Shown piece by piece: positions 22,061-34,108 of a DNA stretch of 64,000 nt; the stretch's first letter is position 1; every line of letters starts with the position of its first letter. The position numbers and the translations under genes are program-made. Source of the DNA: Kappaphycus alvarezii (taxonomy: Eukaryota; Rhodophyta; Florideophyceae; Gigartinales; Solieriaceae); assembly GCA_002205965.3 (NCBI GenBank), contig NADL03000454.1:682001-746000 (forward strand), in the 5' to 3' direction. The notes under the pieces were generated by a model. It was not told the DNA's origin and ran no database searches. It was given only the letters and a program-made list of their open reading frames with translations.

Positions 22061-22745
22061 AAATTTGAACAATCAAGGGAAAAGTAAAATTATTATGAAA
22101 TCACATGTCATTGGGGCATCCCAGCACTAGGCTAGCCATTTAATCAACACAGCCTTTGGTGTAGACGTAAGAAGTTCTTTCCAACTTTTTGAGAAATTTC
22201 AGATATTTCTGATTTGTATAATTACACGTGTGTGTCTTGTCAAATCCCTTGTGCATGGATCAATGCGTTTAAGCCATTTTATTCAACTACGGTGTAAGGG
22301 ATCACTAAAAGTGGACCACTTTTGTACTAAAAAAGAGTCGAAAAAGTCTGATTATTGCACCTACGGTTCAGCGCGGAAGAAAAAAATATTGGGCCAATCC
22401 GTGTGGGACGACCACCAGCCTGTACCCGTCACGGGTACAGTGATGATTTCCTTTTGTTTGCAGCAAAGCAGTGTTTAGCACAAGAGAGCACTCAAGAGTC
22501 GCATGGTCAAGGTTCCGGGATGGGTGTTGCACAGCGCCCTATTCGACAATGTCTTGAACAGTTCATCACGCAAGAAGTTACTGCTTTTCGTATTCCCTTG
22601 CCAAATCGCTTGGTGATCGGATATTGTGACGCTGCACAGTATGGAAACTATGCAGCAGCTGGAAGAACAACAGCATGTCTTAAATTGTACCCAGTAAATA
22701 GCACTACATTATCATTTACGGCACTACGATTGCAGCCCACTTGAG
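22061..22745. other. Spacer between the divergent XPO1 and PFD3 units
   Basis: A 129-codon plus frame (22355-22744) is open here, but I recognise nothing in it and its amino acid make-up is not convincing. The stretch contains an almost perfect palindrome, CTGTACCCGT-C-ACGGGTACAG, at 22420-22440, and AAAAGTGGACCACTTTT near 22306-22322. Confidence 0.4.
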
Positions 22746-22845
22746 TACTGTACTGTACAGTGCTGTAGAGTATTGTACAGTGCAGGCTTAAAGTACAGTA
22801 CTGTACTGTACAAGAAGACAATAGATTGTACAGTACTGTACCGTA
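22746..22845. repeat. TA-CAG/CTG ladder, three blocks
   Basis: Read in 5-base steps the first block is TA-CTG, TA-CTG, TA-CAG, TG-CTG, TA-GAG, TA-TTG, TA-CAG. Two further blocks follow at 22793 and 22828. The order of CAG and CTG is irregular. Confidence 0.75.
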
Positions 22846-22927
22846 AGTTGGATCAGGAAGATGAGCGTCCTTGCGACTGGGCCAGTTGCCGTACGTTTGT
22901 CTTACGTGGTTAGTGTAACTGTAGCCA

Positions 22928-22956
22928 CTGTACTGTACAGTACTGTATTGTATAGT
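22928..22956. repeat. TA-CAG/CTG ladder
   Basis: CTG-TA-CTG-TA-CAG-TA-CTG-TA-TTG-TA-TAG in perfect 5-base phase. Confidence 0.7.
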
Positions 22957-23628
22957 CCCATCATTCATACAGTGAGGAAATTACAGTACACAGTAAGCAT
23001 GCCCAACTCGAGTTGAATTAATTGCTCCAAGCGCCCCGCTTTTCTGGTGTCTTCTCATATGCATTTACCAATTAGTCGCACTAGCCTAAATTTTAATCAT
23101 ATTTCAGCAACACAAAGAGAACATGTCCGTACGGTACTGCGAGGAACACATTTCCACAACATACACTTGCCATTGGCTGGAAAACGGAAACTTGTCGATA
23201 GTTTCGAAAGATCCATTGTTCATAACCGCGTCGACAATCCCGAAAAAATAATACAATCCCCCGACCATCATCCACCCCACTCTCATCGCTGTCGATCAGC
23301 CCTTTCTACTCCCAACGCCGTCCGTTGATCAACCTCCTCAATCCTCCAACCTCCAACACAAACCCATCCTCCCAACCATCCTACCCCCCCCTCACCATCA
23401 ACAAAAACCCCCAGCTCGCCCATCTCCCCACCACCACCCCCACCACCCTCATCAACCACCCCAAACGAACCCCCACTCGACACCACTCACTGCCAAAACC
23501 GTCATCACACAAACGCTCCTCCTCACCACCGACTGCACTCTCACCGCCCTACCCGTCTCTCCCCACCTCCACTCTTTGCCTTCCCCGCCCGCACCTGCCG
23601 CGACACCGTCTGATCAACAGTCGGAATC

Positions 23629-24403
23629 ATGGCAGCAACCGCCGTCCGTTCGGCCGTGTTTGCCGTCGCAGACTCCGTCGTCACTGTTCCAAAGTCTGGC
23701 GACATGCATCATGGGATTCCCACCGCTGTATTTTTTGTAAGTTTTTCTTACTAATGTCACCTGTTTGTCCCCTTTGTGTGTCGTCGCTGTGGCGGTATCC
23801 TTGCTGACTATTTCTTCGCTTTTGCCATTGGTAACGCCATTGGAATCATACCACGGTTTACCCTAGGATGATGTACCGACTGTGGTGGGTCAGAATCAGG
23901 CCCCTGCTTTGATCGACAAGCTCTCCGCCTTGAGTCAGAAGTATAGGTTCTTTGAAGAAAAGCTCGTGAAAAGCAGAGACTCTTTGCAAGAGAAGATAGC
24001 AGAGGTTGAACGTGCCCTCAAGGCAGTCAAGGCTCTGCAGGAGAAGAGCTCCCGTTGTGGCGTTAATGCAGACCAGATTCAAACTCACTTTGAGTTGAGC
24101 GACGGAATCTACGTACGTGCCTCCATTCCACCGACCAAGACTGTCTGTTTGTGGCTTGGTGCCAATGTCATGGTCGAATATTCACATCAGGAAGCCGTCA
24201 ACCTTTTAACCTCCAATCTGGCATCCGCTGAGAAAAGTTTGGCGGATACACAAGGCGACATCAATTACCTACGAGACCAGCTCAACACCACGGATGTCAA
24301 CCTTTCCAGAGTTTACAACCACCACGTTCAGTCCGTTCGTAGTGCAGCCGCAAAGGGAAAGACTGCACGCGCATCATCCAATGGAACTCCCTCAAACTCA
24401 TGA
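23629..24403 (+). CDS. PFD3: Prefoldin subunit 3 (VBP1), two exons
   Basis: Alpha-type subunit of the hexameric prefoldin chaperone, which hands unfolded actin and tubulin to the CCT chaperonin in the cytosol. Exon 1 is 23629-23736 and exon 2 is 23867-24403, giving 214 residues. Exon 1 ends in GIPTAVFF; exon 2 starts DDVPTVVG, matching the GIP-A-F-xDV start of the family. The N-terminal coiled coil (LSQKYRFFEEKLVKSRDSLQ) is followed by the beta hairpins with RASIPPTKTVCLWLGANVMV and the C-terminal coiled coil ending LRDQLNTTDVNLSRVYN. The leader is C/T-rich, with GCCATTGG near 23170. It converges on the Sec7 gene with 123 bases between the stops. The stop is TGA. Confidence 0.95.
23737..23866 (+). 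other. Spliceosomal intron of PFD3
   Basis: 130 bases, phase 0, donor GTAAGT at 23737, acceptor TTTACCCTAG ending at 23866. Removing it joins GIPTAVFF to DDVPTVVG as in other prefoldin 3 proteins. It is the only intron I could support in the window. Confidence 0.9.
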
Positions 24404-24526
24404 GACCGTAGAACGATACCTTCGCTGTCAACTAAACAGTTATCTCATCGTCTGGTGCGTTTCCTGTACAACTAGTCACCTATTTCTTTACTCTCAACCG
24501 ATACGGACGTCATCCGTCACATTGCC

Positions 24527-27500
24527 CTACAAACTTGCCGCTACTGATGATATTGCCGCCCCGTTTGCATCACTTGATTCCACTCCAGAGTCACCATCGT
24601 CTTGACCAGGTTCCTTGCCAGTCTCATTAGACATCTCCTTTGCGACCGGCTCGCTCTGGGGTGCATCATTTGGCGTAGTGTTCATGATCTCCTCCGCATC
24701 GGGCATGAACTTTCGAACTACCGCGAATGTAGCGTTCCACCGCACGTGCTGGTCACGTTTCAGCAGCCCGCAATCGGACATCACCAAAAGCAGATTCTTC
24801 ACGTTCTCAGGCACGTGTTCCGCGAGATCATCATGCCTCTCAATTCTTGTTCCGCGGACTGCCTTTAACTCACTGGGGCCACTTTCTATAGCCATGCGGA
24901 AAACCTCGAGCACTCCAATCCACAGTTCTGTGAATGAGTCTTCGGCGATTCCAGCAGCAATTGACATGTGATGTTGAAGAAAAGTCTTAGACGTCAAAGT
25001 AACAGCCTTCATACGTGTTCGATTACATGCTGCCACTACCGATCTGCGCAACTGCTCTTGATGCTCGGCAGATGCGCTCAGGTTTCTTGATCGCCCTCTA
25101 GTTAGGCTCGTTGTTGCACTTCTCTCTGCAAGTAACTTCTTTTGGGCCTCCTCTTCAGCCTCAAGTGTAGCCTCTAGGAACCCCCGGGTGGAAAACAGTT
25201 GTGTCATTAGAGGCAAGATGACGTTGGAAAGCGCCTGAGCCCACTGCTGTGGAGACAAAATATTGGCAGAACCTCCAGAAGCCACGGCTCTCTCAAGAAC
25301 CTCCAGGGCAGAGTTTCTAACCTTGCCTCGAGCATCTCGCACTGATGACGCAAATCCTAAGAAGAGAGGCCCCCAACATTCATTCCAAAGCTCGCTCTCT
25401 GCGGTGGTCATGTTTGAGTCCGGCTTGCGATCATCATTATTCTCACTTTTTGCTGGTTTGATTGAAAACTTTGAAACACGTTGTGCGAGTTGGTGGAGCA
25501 ATTCAATCGCCCGTATGGATGTTTCCACAGAGGAACTTGACGAATATGCTAATACGGCATGCAGTAAGGGTGTAAATGTTTGCGGGGATACAGCCTCGGC
25601 TGCTGATCGATCCTTGAGCATGCACGAGAGAGTCTCTAGCCCCAAATCTCGCGCTTCTTGTTGACAACGCGCAGAGCTCTCAAGAATCGACAGAATAGCA
25701 TGCCAACCAGAGGTGGACTGAATTGCGGAACCATGTGATTTCACAATGTTGTAGACACCGGCTGCAATCGGGACTGCCAAAACTTCGGCTGCATCACTTG
25801 GTAGCCTCACTAGCAAGTTGAGACCCCTTAGCACATCATCTCGTACCTCGGCTCTGTGTAGCAACCGAACTCCTACCCGCAGCAGAGCGACGACTGCCCG
25901 TTCCAACACAGCAGAGGGTTTGGTTGCAGGCGCGATTATGCGTACAAGTAATCCGTGCAGCGATGGCCACGGCAAGTGTAGCCTGTCTCTGTTTTGGAGA
26001 GTGAGTTCCGCGAGTAAGTCCACACAGAACGCGACAACAAATTCCCGCGCCTTCCGCTCATCTCTCTCCCGGACCTGTCCTGTCCAAGAAGATGATAGTC
26101 CAAATGCAGAAAAGTCGGGCTCGGAATCTGCATCGGGAACTGTGCGATATTTTGCTGAGACACCAACGATCGCGGAGGAGTCATTCTTTGGACTAGGAGG
26201 GGGCAATATCTCTCCATTCCAAAAGCGACTCCTCAGCTTTCTTTGTCTTCTCCTCATCCTTCACCTTGCCGCTATTTCCCTGCGAATTCCCTGCGTCGAT
26301 AGCTCTGAATCCAGATCTCGCGATAGCCTTGGACAAATGGCACAGCGCGCCTTGACTGGAGTACCTTAGCCTCATTAATGATCACATCTTCGATTCGGCA
26401 CCCCGCGATGCATTTTCGCGCCAGTTCCATTGCCTCCTTCTCCTCTGCACTGCGCATTCTTAGATAGTACGGTATCGAGTGAGATGTTCGACGAGTGGCA
26501 CGCCCGTTAGCACCAAGGCTGTTTGAATTTTCATAATAGTCTTCCTCCTCGGAGTCGATTTCTGTCCCTATGGATGCCGCGATAAGGGAGGCGAAGAAAC
26601 CGTTCGGTCGGTTGGACCTTCGCGTTTTTTCTTCAAGTGCTTTCGATTCACCGTTTCGATTCGCCTGGGAAGGCCACCACGCAGGGACAAGACTCGAGTT
26701 TGGTAAGTTTTTCACAGAAGCACCAACAAGTTCTGTTCCGTAACCCCCAAGATGTTGCTCTATGCTTTGCGGAAGAAGCTGCAAGGCATGCAGGCGAAGA
26801 AGATATGAAACCAGGGATTGCCAACCGTCGGCCTCCAGCCCATCAGCACATTGCCGTGAAACACCAGATAGCGCAACAGAGGCCATCTGTGCCTTAATAT
26901 CTGTCCCGAATCGAACTATCGCCCCATACAAAGGACCATCACGCAGGGTCGTCGCTGTCGCTAGTGATGAAACCACGGCATCAGTTGGTCTACTTATTTT
27001 GTACGCCGTCGCACATCTGGCCACGGATAGAAATCCCTCTAACGCTTTCTGCACAGAGTTGGCATCACCAGCTTCATTCAATATCGCATTGGCTGCTATG
27101 ACAGCCGGTTCCCACGCCAATTTGAATAATTCTACGTCGAAAACCCTCGAAGCCCGAGTGGTTGGTAGAGCCTTGTCCCCCCATATCCTTGATCTGCTCA
27201 TCCCACAGTACGTCGGTAAGCGCACCTATGCCTGCTTCGTCGCTCATTCGGATCTCAACAGCTGCGATGGAGCTGAAAATATCAGCCAGAAACCAGCGTG
27301 GTAAATCTTCTTTCTCATTGATTCCGCGGCAGTTCCTCACGAAATCATCGAGAGTCATCTTCTTTCGGATGGAATCGTTATGTTGATCAGTATTGAGCAT
27401 AACTACGGAATAGCTGAGAACATATGCTGTATCTGCGCTCTTCAGCACACCAGTACTATGTTTTTGCGACCCCTGAGAGTTAGTAGCGATGCTCGTGGAG

Positions 27501-29744
27501 GTGTCTTCCTCTTTGCCTTCCTTCTCAGGATGGTCCGACTTCTGTTGTCCTTCTCTCACCTTGTCCGAATCTACGGCTGCGCCCTCATCAAGCGCGTTAG
27601 GTTTGTTCTGGTTGTAATACCTATTAGCGAAAGAATGTACGATACGGTCTATCTTTTGGGATTCGCCCGGAAGGCGGAAGCTTTCGAGAAACACTCGCAG
27701 GGATTCTGTAAACGGCCTATCCTCAAACTGAAATGTTGCCGTGTACTCGGCCAAAATGCTGCAGGAGAGCTTGTCAGGTTCTCCCAGAATCGTCCCAATC
27801 CTTTCCTTGTTGAGTCCTGGGGTTTGACGAAGGAACTGTACGATTGCTGCTACATCTCCAAGAAAATCTTCGCTAACAGTTCCGGAGGAATTCGATGGCT
27901 CACTCACTAACCCCTGTTCCTTCAGCATTCCAAGCAGCCTAGACGCCTTGCCCATTTTTTCAGACGCATTGAACGCATGTGCGGCCAACTGCAGGCGCTT
28001 TTTGCCGACAAACGTCCCTGCTCGCTTGCAAGATGACCTCATCGCCACCAGATGTTTCTGCCGACCCATCTGCCTCAAGTTTCAGTCGATCGTTGATGGT
28101 GTCCACAATTGCTAGTATGCTCTCCGCACAAAAGAGCTGCAGCTCTGGCGTTTCGAGATGACTCGGTTCCCTCGCTGCCTCCAGTTAACGACAATTCGTC
28201 ATCATCGCTTTCATCCTCAATGGAGGCACTGGAGGTTCGAGTCGACCTGCCCGATGACACCCTCAAGCGCTTATTTCTTCGACGTGGATGCCGGGCCCTA
28301 ACCGCGTATCCAAGAGCTTTCAGTAGCGGATTTACAACATCTGCACTCGTAAGGTCACAGTCAGAAACCCTGTATGCAACACATAATAGCCCCGGACATG
28401 CTAGCAATGCCGCCAAGGATTCCAAGCCGATTTCCCGGATTACTGGATCAATTTCAGTTGCGTTAGCATGAACTGTTCCGTTGCTGGTTCCTGGAGAAGT
28501 CCCATTCGCCTGAGCCGGTCCCTTGGCAGCATCAGAAGATAATTTAGTCTCAGGATCACGTGCAGTTTGTGGAAGAACTCCCTCGTAACCGGATATGTAG
28601 TACGGGTATACTCGACCCAGAAGTGCTAGAAGAAGTGCGATTCCATCCTCCTCCAAGACATGGACCAGCTGAATCGCAATGGTAAACGACGCAGAGATAT
28701 GAGAAGGATGTGACTGGAAGAGGCCGAGAGACCGCAAAATGGCTCTAGAACAATCCCGCGAGAGATATTTCTTGAGCTCCGGATAGTGGGCCAGCGCAGT
28801 CCCCCCCGAACCCATTAATGCTGATACAAGCTGCATTCCTAATGATCTTTCTGCGTCTGAGCTAGCCAAGGTCGGATCAGACATTCTGGAGCAAAGTTCA
28901 AGCAAGGCTGAAACCACGTCCAAAGACGCCGGCCCATGTTGAGAAAAGGCGTCAGAATCCAGGGTGTACCCAAACGCTGATCCATTCACTCCTTGAAGTA
29001 TTACAGAGGACGGTCCTGATTTGCTCTCCCCGACTGGTGTGCAGATGCCGTATTGACGCCAATAACATGCAGATGCTTCCCAACAGACTCGAAAATGTCG
29101 ACCAACGCAGCGTCAGCGGTGCCTTTGAGAAGATCCGAGGCACGTCTGCGCCCTGCAGCAATACCCAAACAAGCCTCGACGGCTCGTAACAATGCGGAGT
29201 CTGCAATAAGGGGAAGCGCAGGGGATGTTGCAATCCTTGTAATTACCCTTGTAATCCTTGCCAAGACGACCTCATCAGAGGCAGGGTCGGTAGCATCGAA
29301 TCTGCAAGCGGCAGCGGCATCAATGATGGAACCAAAGGCCACGGCATAGTCTGACAGCAAGTTGGTTGACTCTGCAAGGGAGATGAGTCGACCAGCGATT
29401 CGATCGAGAGACAACAGGGCATGGCCGGTGATGATACCCGAGGCGTCTCTGGACTTGATAACCTCTAGGAAAGGATCCAATGCGCACAAGAGGGCGTCCG
29501 GTGGGATAAGCAGAGCGGATTCAAACTTTGAAATAGGTTGACGGTTGACCGGGGTTCCAGACGAGACTCTGACAACATCTCGCAAGGATTTGACCTCTTT
29601 GACGAGCGGATGCTCCGCAGGTTGCGAAGAAGCGGCAAACGATAGTAGATAACTGAAGCGCCTGTTTCGGCGCAAGACGTTGAGTAATTCACGAGCTTCC
29701 CCTAGCACAATAACCGATAGTGGAATCTGCGAAGAAGATATCAT
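24527..29744 (-). CDS. Large ARF guanine nucleotide exchange factor, GBF1/GNOM type (Sec7), six frame breaks
   Basis: Activates ARF GTPases on Golgi membranes by swapping GDP for GTP. The N-terminal DCB-like part starts at 29744 with VIVLGEARELLNVLRRNRRF, the usual start of GBF1-type proteins. The HUS region follows. The Sec7 domain (about 28000-27240) has VAAIVQFLRQTPGLNKERIG, the loop FRLPGESQKIDRI with the catalytic Glu (codon 27663-27665), YVLSYSVVMLNTDQHN and KMTLDDFVRNCRGINEKEDL. HDS domains follow, starting VFDVELFKLAW, and a C-terminal acidic tail. Breaks lie at about 29028-29031 (one base short), 28124, 27999-28003, 27177-27182, 26348-26352 and 26199-26203 (one base long each). Four of the six are in runs of four or more equal bases. 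No nonsense codon interrupts the rest, so the gene is probably intact in the cell. About 1730 codons; the stop is TAG. Confidence 0.9.
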
Positions 29745-30396
29745 CTTTTGTTCCAAATTGCAGGAAAAGATGCTTTGGTGGTTGATTGTATGAAGGGCGA
29801 TGCAGGACGACGGCGAGGAATTCAAGAAAACTGTGTAAGGGAGGCCAGGAGTACCCCCCCTGCTCGTAACAAAGCAACTGAGAAGCGGTCGTTTGTCAAC
29901 CGGTAGAGAGTTGATTGTATTGCCAGTGTCTACTTCAAAGCAGCACTCAACGCATTCAACTGGAACGCTACGAATGTTCAATCCCGTACGATTCACACAT
30001 TTCCACGGCTGACAGAATGTGTTACAATTGGGACCTGCTGATGACGAAATAATAATTCGTCTTTTATTTAGTACTGTACAACTCGAGCGGGGTACCAGGC
30101 TTTGAACCAATGAACTGTAAACACATGGTGAAAAAAGCCTTGTTTGTTTCAAACGCGACATACAGTACAGTACCGATAGACACATCCAGAGGACTATACA
30201 GTACTGTACAGTACTGTCGTACTGTTGTAGAATATCCGGACTTGTCGCCGTTCGCAACGGACAACTAGTACACGTGTATTTATTGAGGCGGAACACCATA
30301 TATGCTCGCGCAATACTGTACATTAGTTGGGCAGGGTGTTACTGTACTTCCTAGCTCTATTATCTTGAGTACGGTATGCACTGACTGACCTACTAT
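29745..30396 (-). promoter_or_regulatory. Upstream region of the Sec7 gene
   Basis: The first 120 bases upstream are moderately C/T-rich on the coding strand. Further out lie three short TA-CAG/CTG ladders. A frame extends into this region but carries no recognisable domain. Confidence 0.35.
30161..30225. repeat. TA-CAG/CTG ladders upstream of the Sec7 gene
   Basis: TACAGTACAGTA at 30161 and TA-CAG-TA-CTG-TA-CAG-TA-CTG at about 30195. Confidence 0.7.
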
Positions 30397-31540
30397 TCAG
30401 TTAAAAACTGGATGACGGACGTCAGCCAAGTGCAGTGGGGCTCGCGATATAATTTCCGTATTCTCCGTGCACCGCGGAACATAGCTGAGGCGCTGATAAA
30501 TTCTTGTTCGAATAATGTTGCTGTAGAACTTCACTGCGTTAATATCGGGAGTCCAGTGCAGGAACCGACAATGCTGCCAGCTAAGTGCCAATCTGATGGA
30601 TAATGGCATCTGGGCTGTGGTTTCTTGAGGTTGGGTTCATTTCTAGTTATGTTGTAGAGCTGAACGTAAACAGTGTAATGGAAATATTTCTACTCAAATG
30701 GGTGCTGTTGGGGTTACTTTCTCTCTTCAGCAGTAGTCAATTCAAACTAGTCATCATTTACGCCTGGACAGTTTTCGCTACTATTTTCTGAAACGGTGTT
30801 GGTTAGAGACGAAAAATTCGTCACACATTTTGATCATTGCGTGCTTTCAATATTTCTTGAGAACCTTTTCTCTTATTTAGTGAACAGTGAAATGTGTTCC
30901 GGACTACGCAGCAAAATTTTGCTTGCAGTGGGAGATAACATTATTCAGTAAACTAGCTGAACCGAATAGTCTTTTGCCCTGAATGTTTGAAGAGAAGAGG
31001 ATTCTGCCGAACTGGAGCAGATGAAGCAAGTGAGAGGTATCACGAAAAATGTCGCGGAATTCTTCTGGCTCAAGGCCTGGCGGCGGAAAAGTAACCTGGT
31101 TATGGCATCGGTAAACATGCGGAGATCGTTTGATTCTTTGGGCTGCTGCTGTACAGTGGCTTCGGGTGCGGGGCGCTTCGTCCGGAGATGGATCTCTGAT
31201 CAGTGAAACGTGAAAGCTCCTTTTCTCCTCCACATAATTACGGAGTACGTTGCTGGGCAGAGGGCTAGGAGGGCTCTCTTTGGAAGGATGAATAAAGTTC
31301 ATAAGGGGATCTTGAAACTATACCGGAAGAGAAATTATACCGGAATTGACTATAGAAAAAGTTGGTTTAGGTAGACAGCGGCAATTTCTTTAAAACTGTG
31401 AGGGTAGTCATGACAGCCCTCCGACCGAACTAAACGAGTCTCATCCGGCATAAAGCGCCGGATAGGAGTCCAAAGCTGTTGTAAACCAGGGCCACGGAGC
31501 TGTGATAAAGTAAATGATGTATGGCGCCGAGTTCAGATGG
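30397..31540. other. Region with unrecognised frames only
   Basis: A minus frame at 30904-31302 (132 codons, Pro/Arg-rich, e.g. EPEEFRDIFRDTSHLLHLLQ) is the longest. It has no family I recognise and might be a piece of a retroelement gag. A 62-70 codon pair overlaps on both strands at 30397-30609. Nothing else is supported. Confidence 0.3.
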
Positions 31541-31544
31541 ACTC

Positions 31545-32340
31545 ACCGATGGGTTCTGACGTATCAGGTCTCTTCATGGATTAATGCTCCTAATTTGGTG
31601 ATGGATGATGGGAGACAAGTTTTTTTGTTCTTTGTGTGTAGCGGGATGTACATTCTGCTACACGCAGCTTGCAGGTTAAACCGTGGCTCACCCTGCGGAT
31701 ACGCGTGGCTCATCTTGCGGTAAACTTTGTTTTTTATGGTCTTTTTTCGTTTATTTCTATGAAAACACACGGAGGTAAGACTTCAGATTTGAATAAACCT
31801 CTGGTTTTGATGTAATAACGTTTTTTATGTATTGATCTCCTACCTCTGAGGGGGAATTTGGGGTGACGTCAGTCCATTTCTGTAGCCCTTTTCGTGACAA
31901 CGGAAGGAATTAAGGAGCTGACCTCGTTTCTAACGCAACAAAAAAGGCCCTATATGGTTACTTACTCCCATTTCAGTGGCGAGGGAAATGCTGTAATAGA
32001 CCACGAAAGTAAGGCACCGCCTTCGTCGGGACTCACGGGTCCTGGGGTAACAAAGTCTCTTATGGACGAATCTCCTACTTCGGGGGGGGGGGATTCGATA
32101 TAAACAGCCTGGCTAGTACCCTTCGTGATAACAGAAGGAAGTAAGGCACCGACTTCGAAAGGTCCTTTTGGTTCTGACGTAACAACGTCTTTCATGGATC
32201 GTAACTCCTACTTTGGTGGTCGGGTCACTCTGAACGCTGTAAAAACATTGGGAAGTAAGACACAGACTTATGAGGGATCCAGAAATGGGTTCTAAGGGAA
32301 CAAAGTATTTCATGGACACGTGAGCCTAGTTCCCCACTTG
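31545..32340. repeat. Degenerate tandem array, unit about 115-135 bases
   Basis: The core GGTTCTGACGTAACAACGTC and the following TTTCATGGA...CTCCTAC recur with changes near 31549, 31803, 32036, 32170 and 32286. A second shared piece, AAGTAAGGCACCGAC, lies between them. Spacings of about 254, 233, 134 and 116 fit one or two units each. In one plus frame the units give a protein repeat of about 40 residues (ESKAPPSSGLTGPGVTKSLMD; next unit GSKAPTSKGPFGSDVTTSFM), but stops break it. It may be an old minisatellite or the remains of a repeat protein. Confidence 0.6.
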
Positions 32341-33286
32341 CTGGGTAATCACGTAAAGTAATTATAGCTTCATCTTCGGGTAAAACTCTTCATAAAGCTT
32401 TTTAGGCCTGGTATAGGCCCCAAAATAACCTCAAAAGATTTGTTTATATGAGCATAACCAACAGATTTCCATTTTTTTTGAAAAATAACCCACCCCTTTC
32501 GTTTTACTTCGTATGAATTTTTTTGTGGGGGAGTAAACACAAATGGGAGTTGGAAGGATCCAATAAGGTGACTGAGGTGGGATGACCTGAGGGCAACCAA
32601 GGGGAACTATCACGTAGTATGTGTGAGAACGCCTCTGTGTGGATGCTGTCTTCGCCCACAGGCGACTTGCCGAAGTTTTCTGGGCGGTGGAAACGCTTAT
32701 GGCATTTTCTATTTGTAAATATTTATCCACCCTGTCTAGATTGAGAACGGCGTACTCGTTCTCTATTTCCGTGCTTTTATGGTCTAATCCTTTCTCTAGC
32801 TTCTTACCAAAGGTTCGTGTCTCTAAAAACGGAAGAATTGACTGAGAAGCCTCAATGTGGCTCATTGATTTTATCTAAGTTTTATATAATTTGCAATGGT
32901 GCGGTCCGTTCTCGTTGGGCCCCCTGTCACTTAATTTTTCAAACGGCGCGCATAATTAATTGGCTAAACTCTTGTTCTGGGTACATGCAAAAGGTCACGT
33001 GTGGGTATATCCTAAAGGGGATTGTAAGTGGTCGAAGAACTGAACCTAATCCGCCCAAAGTAATAGCGATCGTTATTCTACGAGGGCTAGTTCTGTTTTT
33101 TGGTTGGCTAGTCGACCGGCTGGGTTTTTTAACTGCGTGGTAGCTGAACAGCAACCCTCCCATACACCGCTCTTCGTCTGTGAAGTTTGCAGAATCCGGA
33201 GAAAGGTTTTGACTGCCCTTCCAGTCCCTAGAGAATCCGGCTTCCTACTATAAAGAATAAGTTGGAGGAGGTCATCCAGTTGTTTG
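32341..33286. other. No gene recognised
   Basis: Short frames on both strands (longest 144 codons, 32431-32865 minus) show no motif. The stretch may contain the 5' end of the DIRS element that follows. Confidence 0.4.
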
Positions 33287-33307
33287 ATGGACGTTAGGAG
33301 GATCTGA

Positions 33308-34108
33308 TTGAGTTTTTCTGTTCAGAGGTCTTCACAAAAGCATAGAGCCTTAGTGTATTCGAAGAAGTTAAGGGATTATATCTTCCCTCGAATCAAGGAA
33401 TGTCGTGAGTTTCCTGGCAACGAGGCCCTCACTGCAGAAGAATGCTTGGAGAAGCTGGGCACTGATATTTGGCCCGTTAAGCCTTTGGAGGAAGAGTAAC
33501 TTCCTAAATTGGGTGCTATTGCAGCGGGTGAGGCATCTATTGAGGAAGAAGTGCCCGAGTTAGTCACAGATAAAGCCCAGGAAGACCCGATGAAAACTCT
33601 ATTTAACATAGTAACCAGTATAGTTGGGAGGATTGATGCCAATGGGAATTAGATGAAACAAATGATGCAAATAATTGACCATTTGTAGTCCAATAAGCCC
33701 TAGGCGTCTAGCTCTAAACTGGAAGGAATCCGAAAGCTACTGGAAGCACGTACAGGACTTGAGGATCAATAATCTAGTTCCCCGTCGTCCTAGGACTTGG
33801 AGTCCGAGTAAGACGGTGATCTTGCTGCCATTGTTGATGGAAGAAGGTGTGTCGAGAGCCGGACTTTGAAAGTGCTGTACGAAGGATACTCGGTCTTGAA
33901 GTTAATGGTGATGAAGCACGGAACGTGGGACTATGTCCGTCATACATTGTAGTAGTCTTCCCGGCAGGAAGCCACGCTCCGTGGCTTGATGGGTAGGTTC
34001 ATGCGTTCAGCGAAGTTTGCCGAGAATATAGAGAAGGCCTCAAAGCGCTCACATGAGGATGAGCGTTGGGGTCAGATTCAGCAGAACTAAAGGTTAAGAA
34101 ATAGTTGA
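33308..34108 (+). pseudogene. DIRS gag-like frame, open only if TAA/TAG are sense
   Basis: One phase runs from 33308 to a TGA at 34106-34108 without any TGA or frame change, 267 codons. It holds ten TAA/TAG codons (33497, 33650, 33686, 33701, 33770, 33791, 33809, 33950, 33953, 34088). The stretches between them look like protein: TAEECLEKLGTDIWPVKPLE, SSKLEGIRKLLEARTGLEDQ, LKVLYEGYSVLKLMVMKHGT. Local base composition is close to even, not AT-rich. No family match is claimed; gag is inferred from the place ahead of RT. Under the standard code it is a heavily interrupted pseudogene. A further coding-like piece upstream (from about 33257) is in another phase. Confidence 0.55.

Noticed and set aside
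22355..22744. A 129-codon plus frame as a gene
   Set aside because: No motif, poor composition, and it ends inside the ladder region.
17019..29744. A genome-wide UAR=Gln nuclear code
   Set aside because: Five conserved host genes have no in-frame TAA or TAG, and RPB5 and the Sec7 gene end in TAG at the expected family lengths.
17944..29744. Programmed +1 frameshifting in XPO1 and GBF1
   Set aside because: No shared codon pair or stimulator is visible, one break has the opposite sign, and most breaks lie in short mononucleotide runs.
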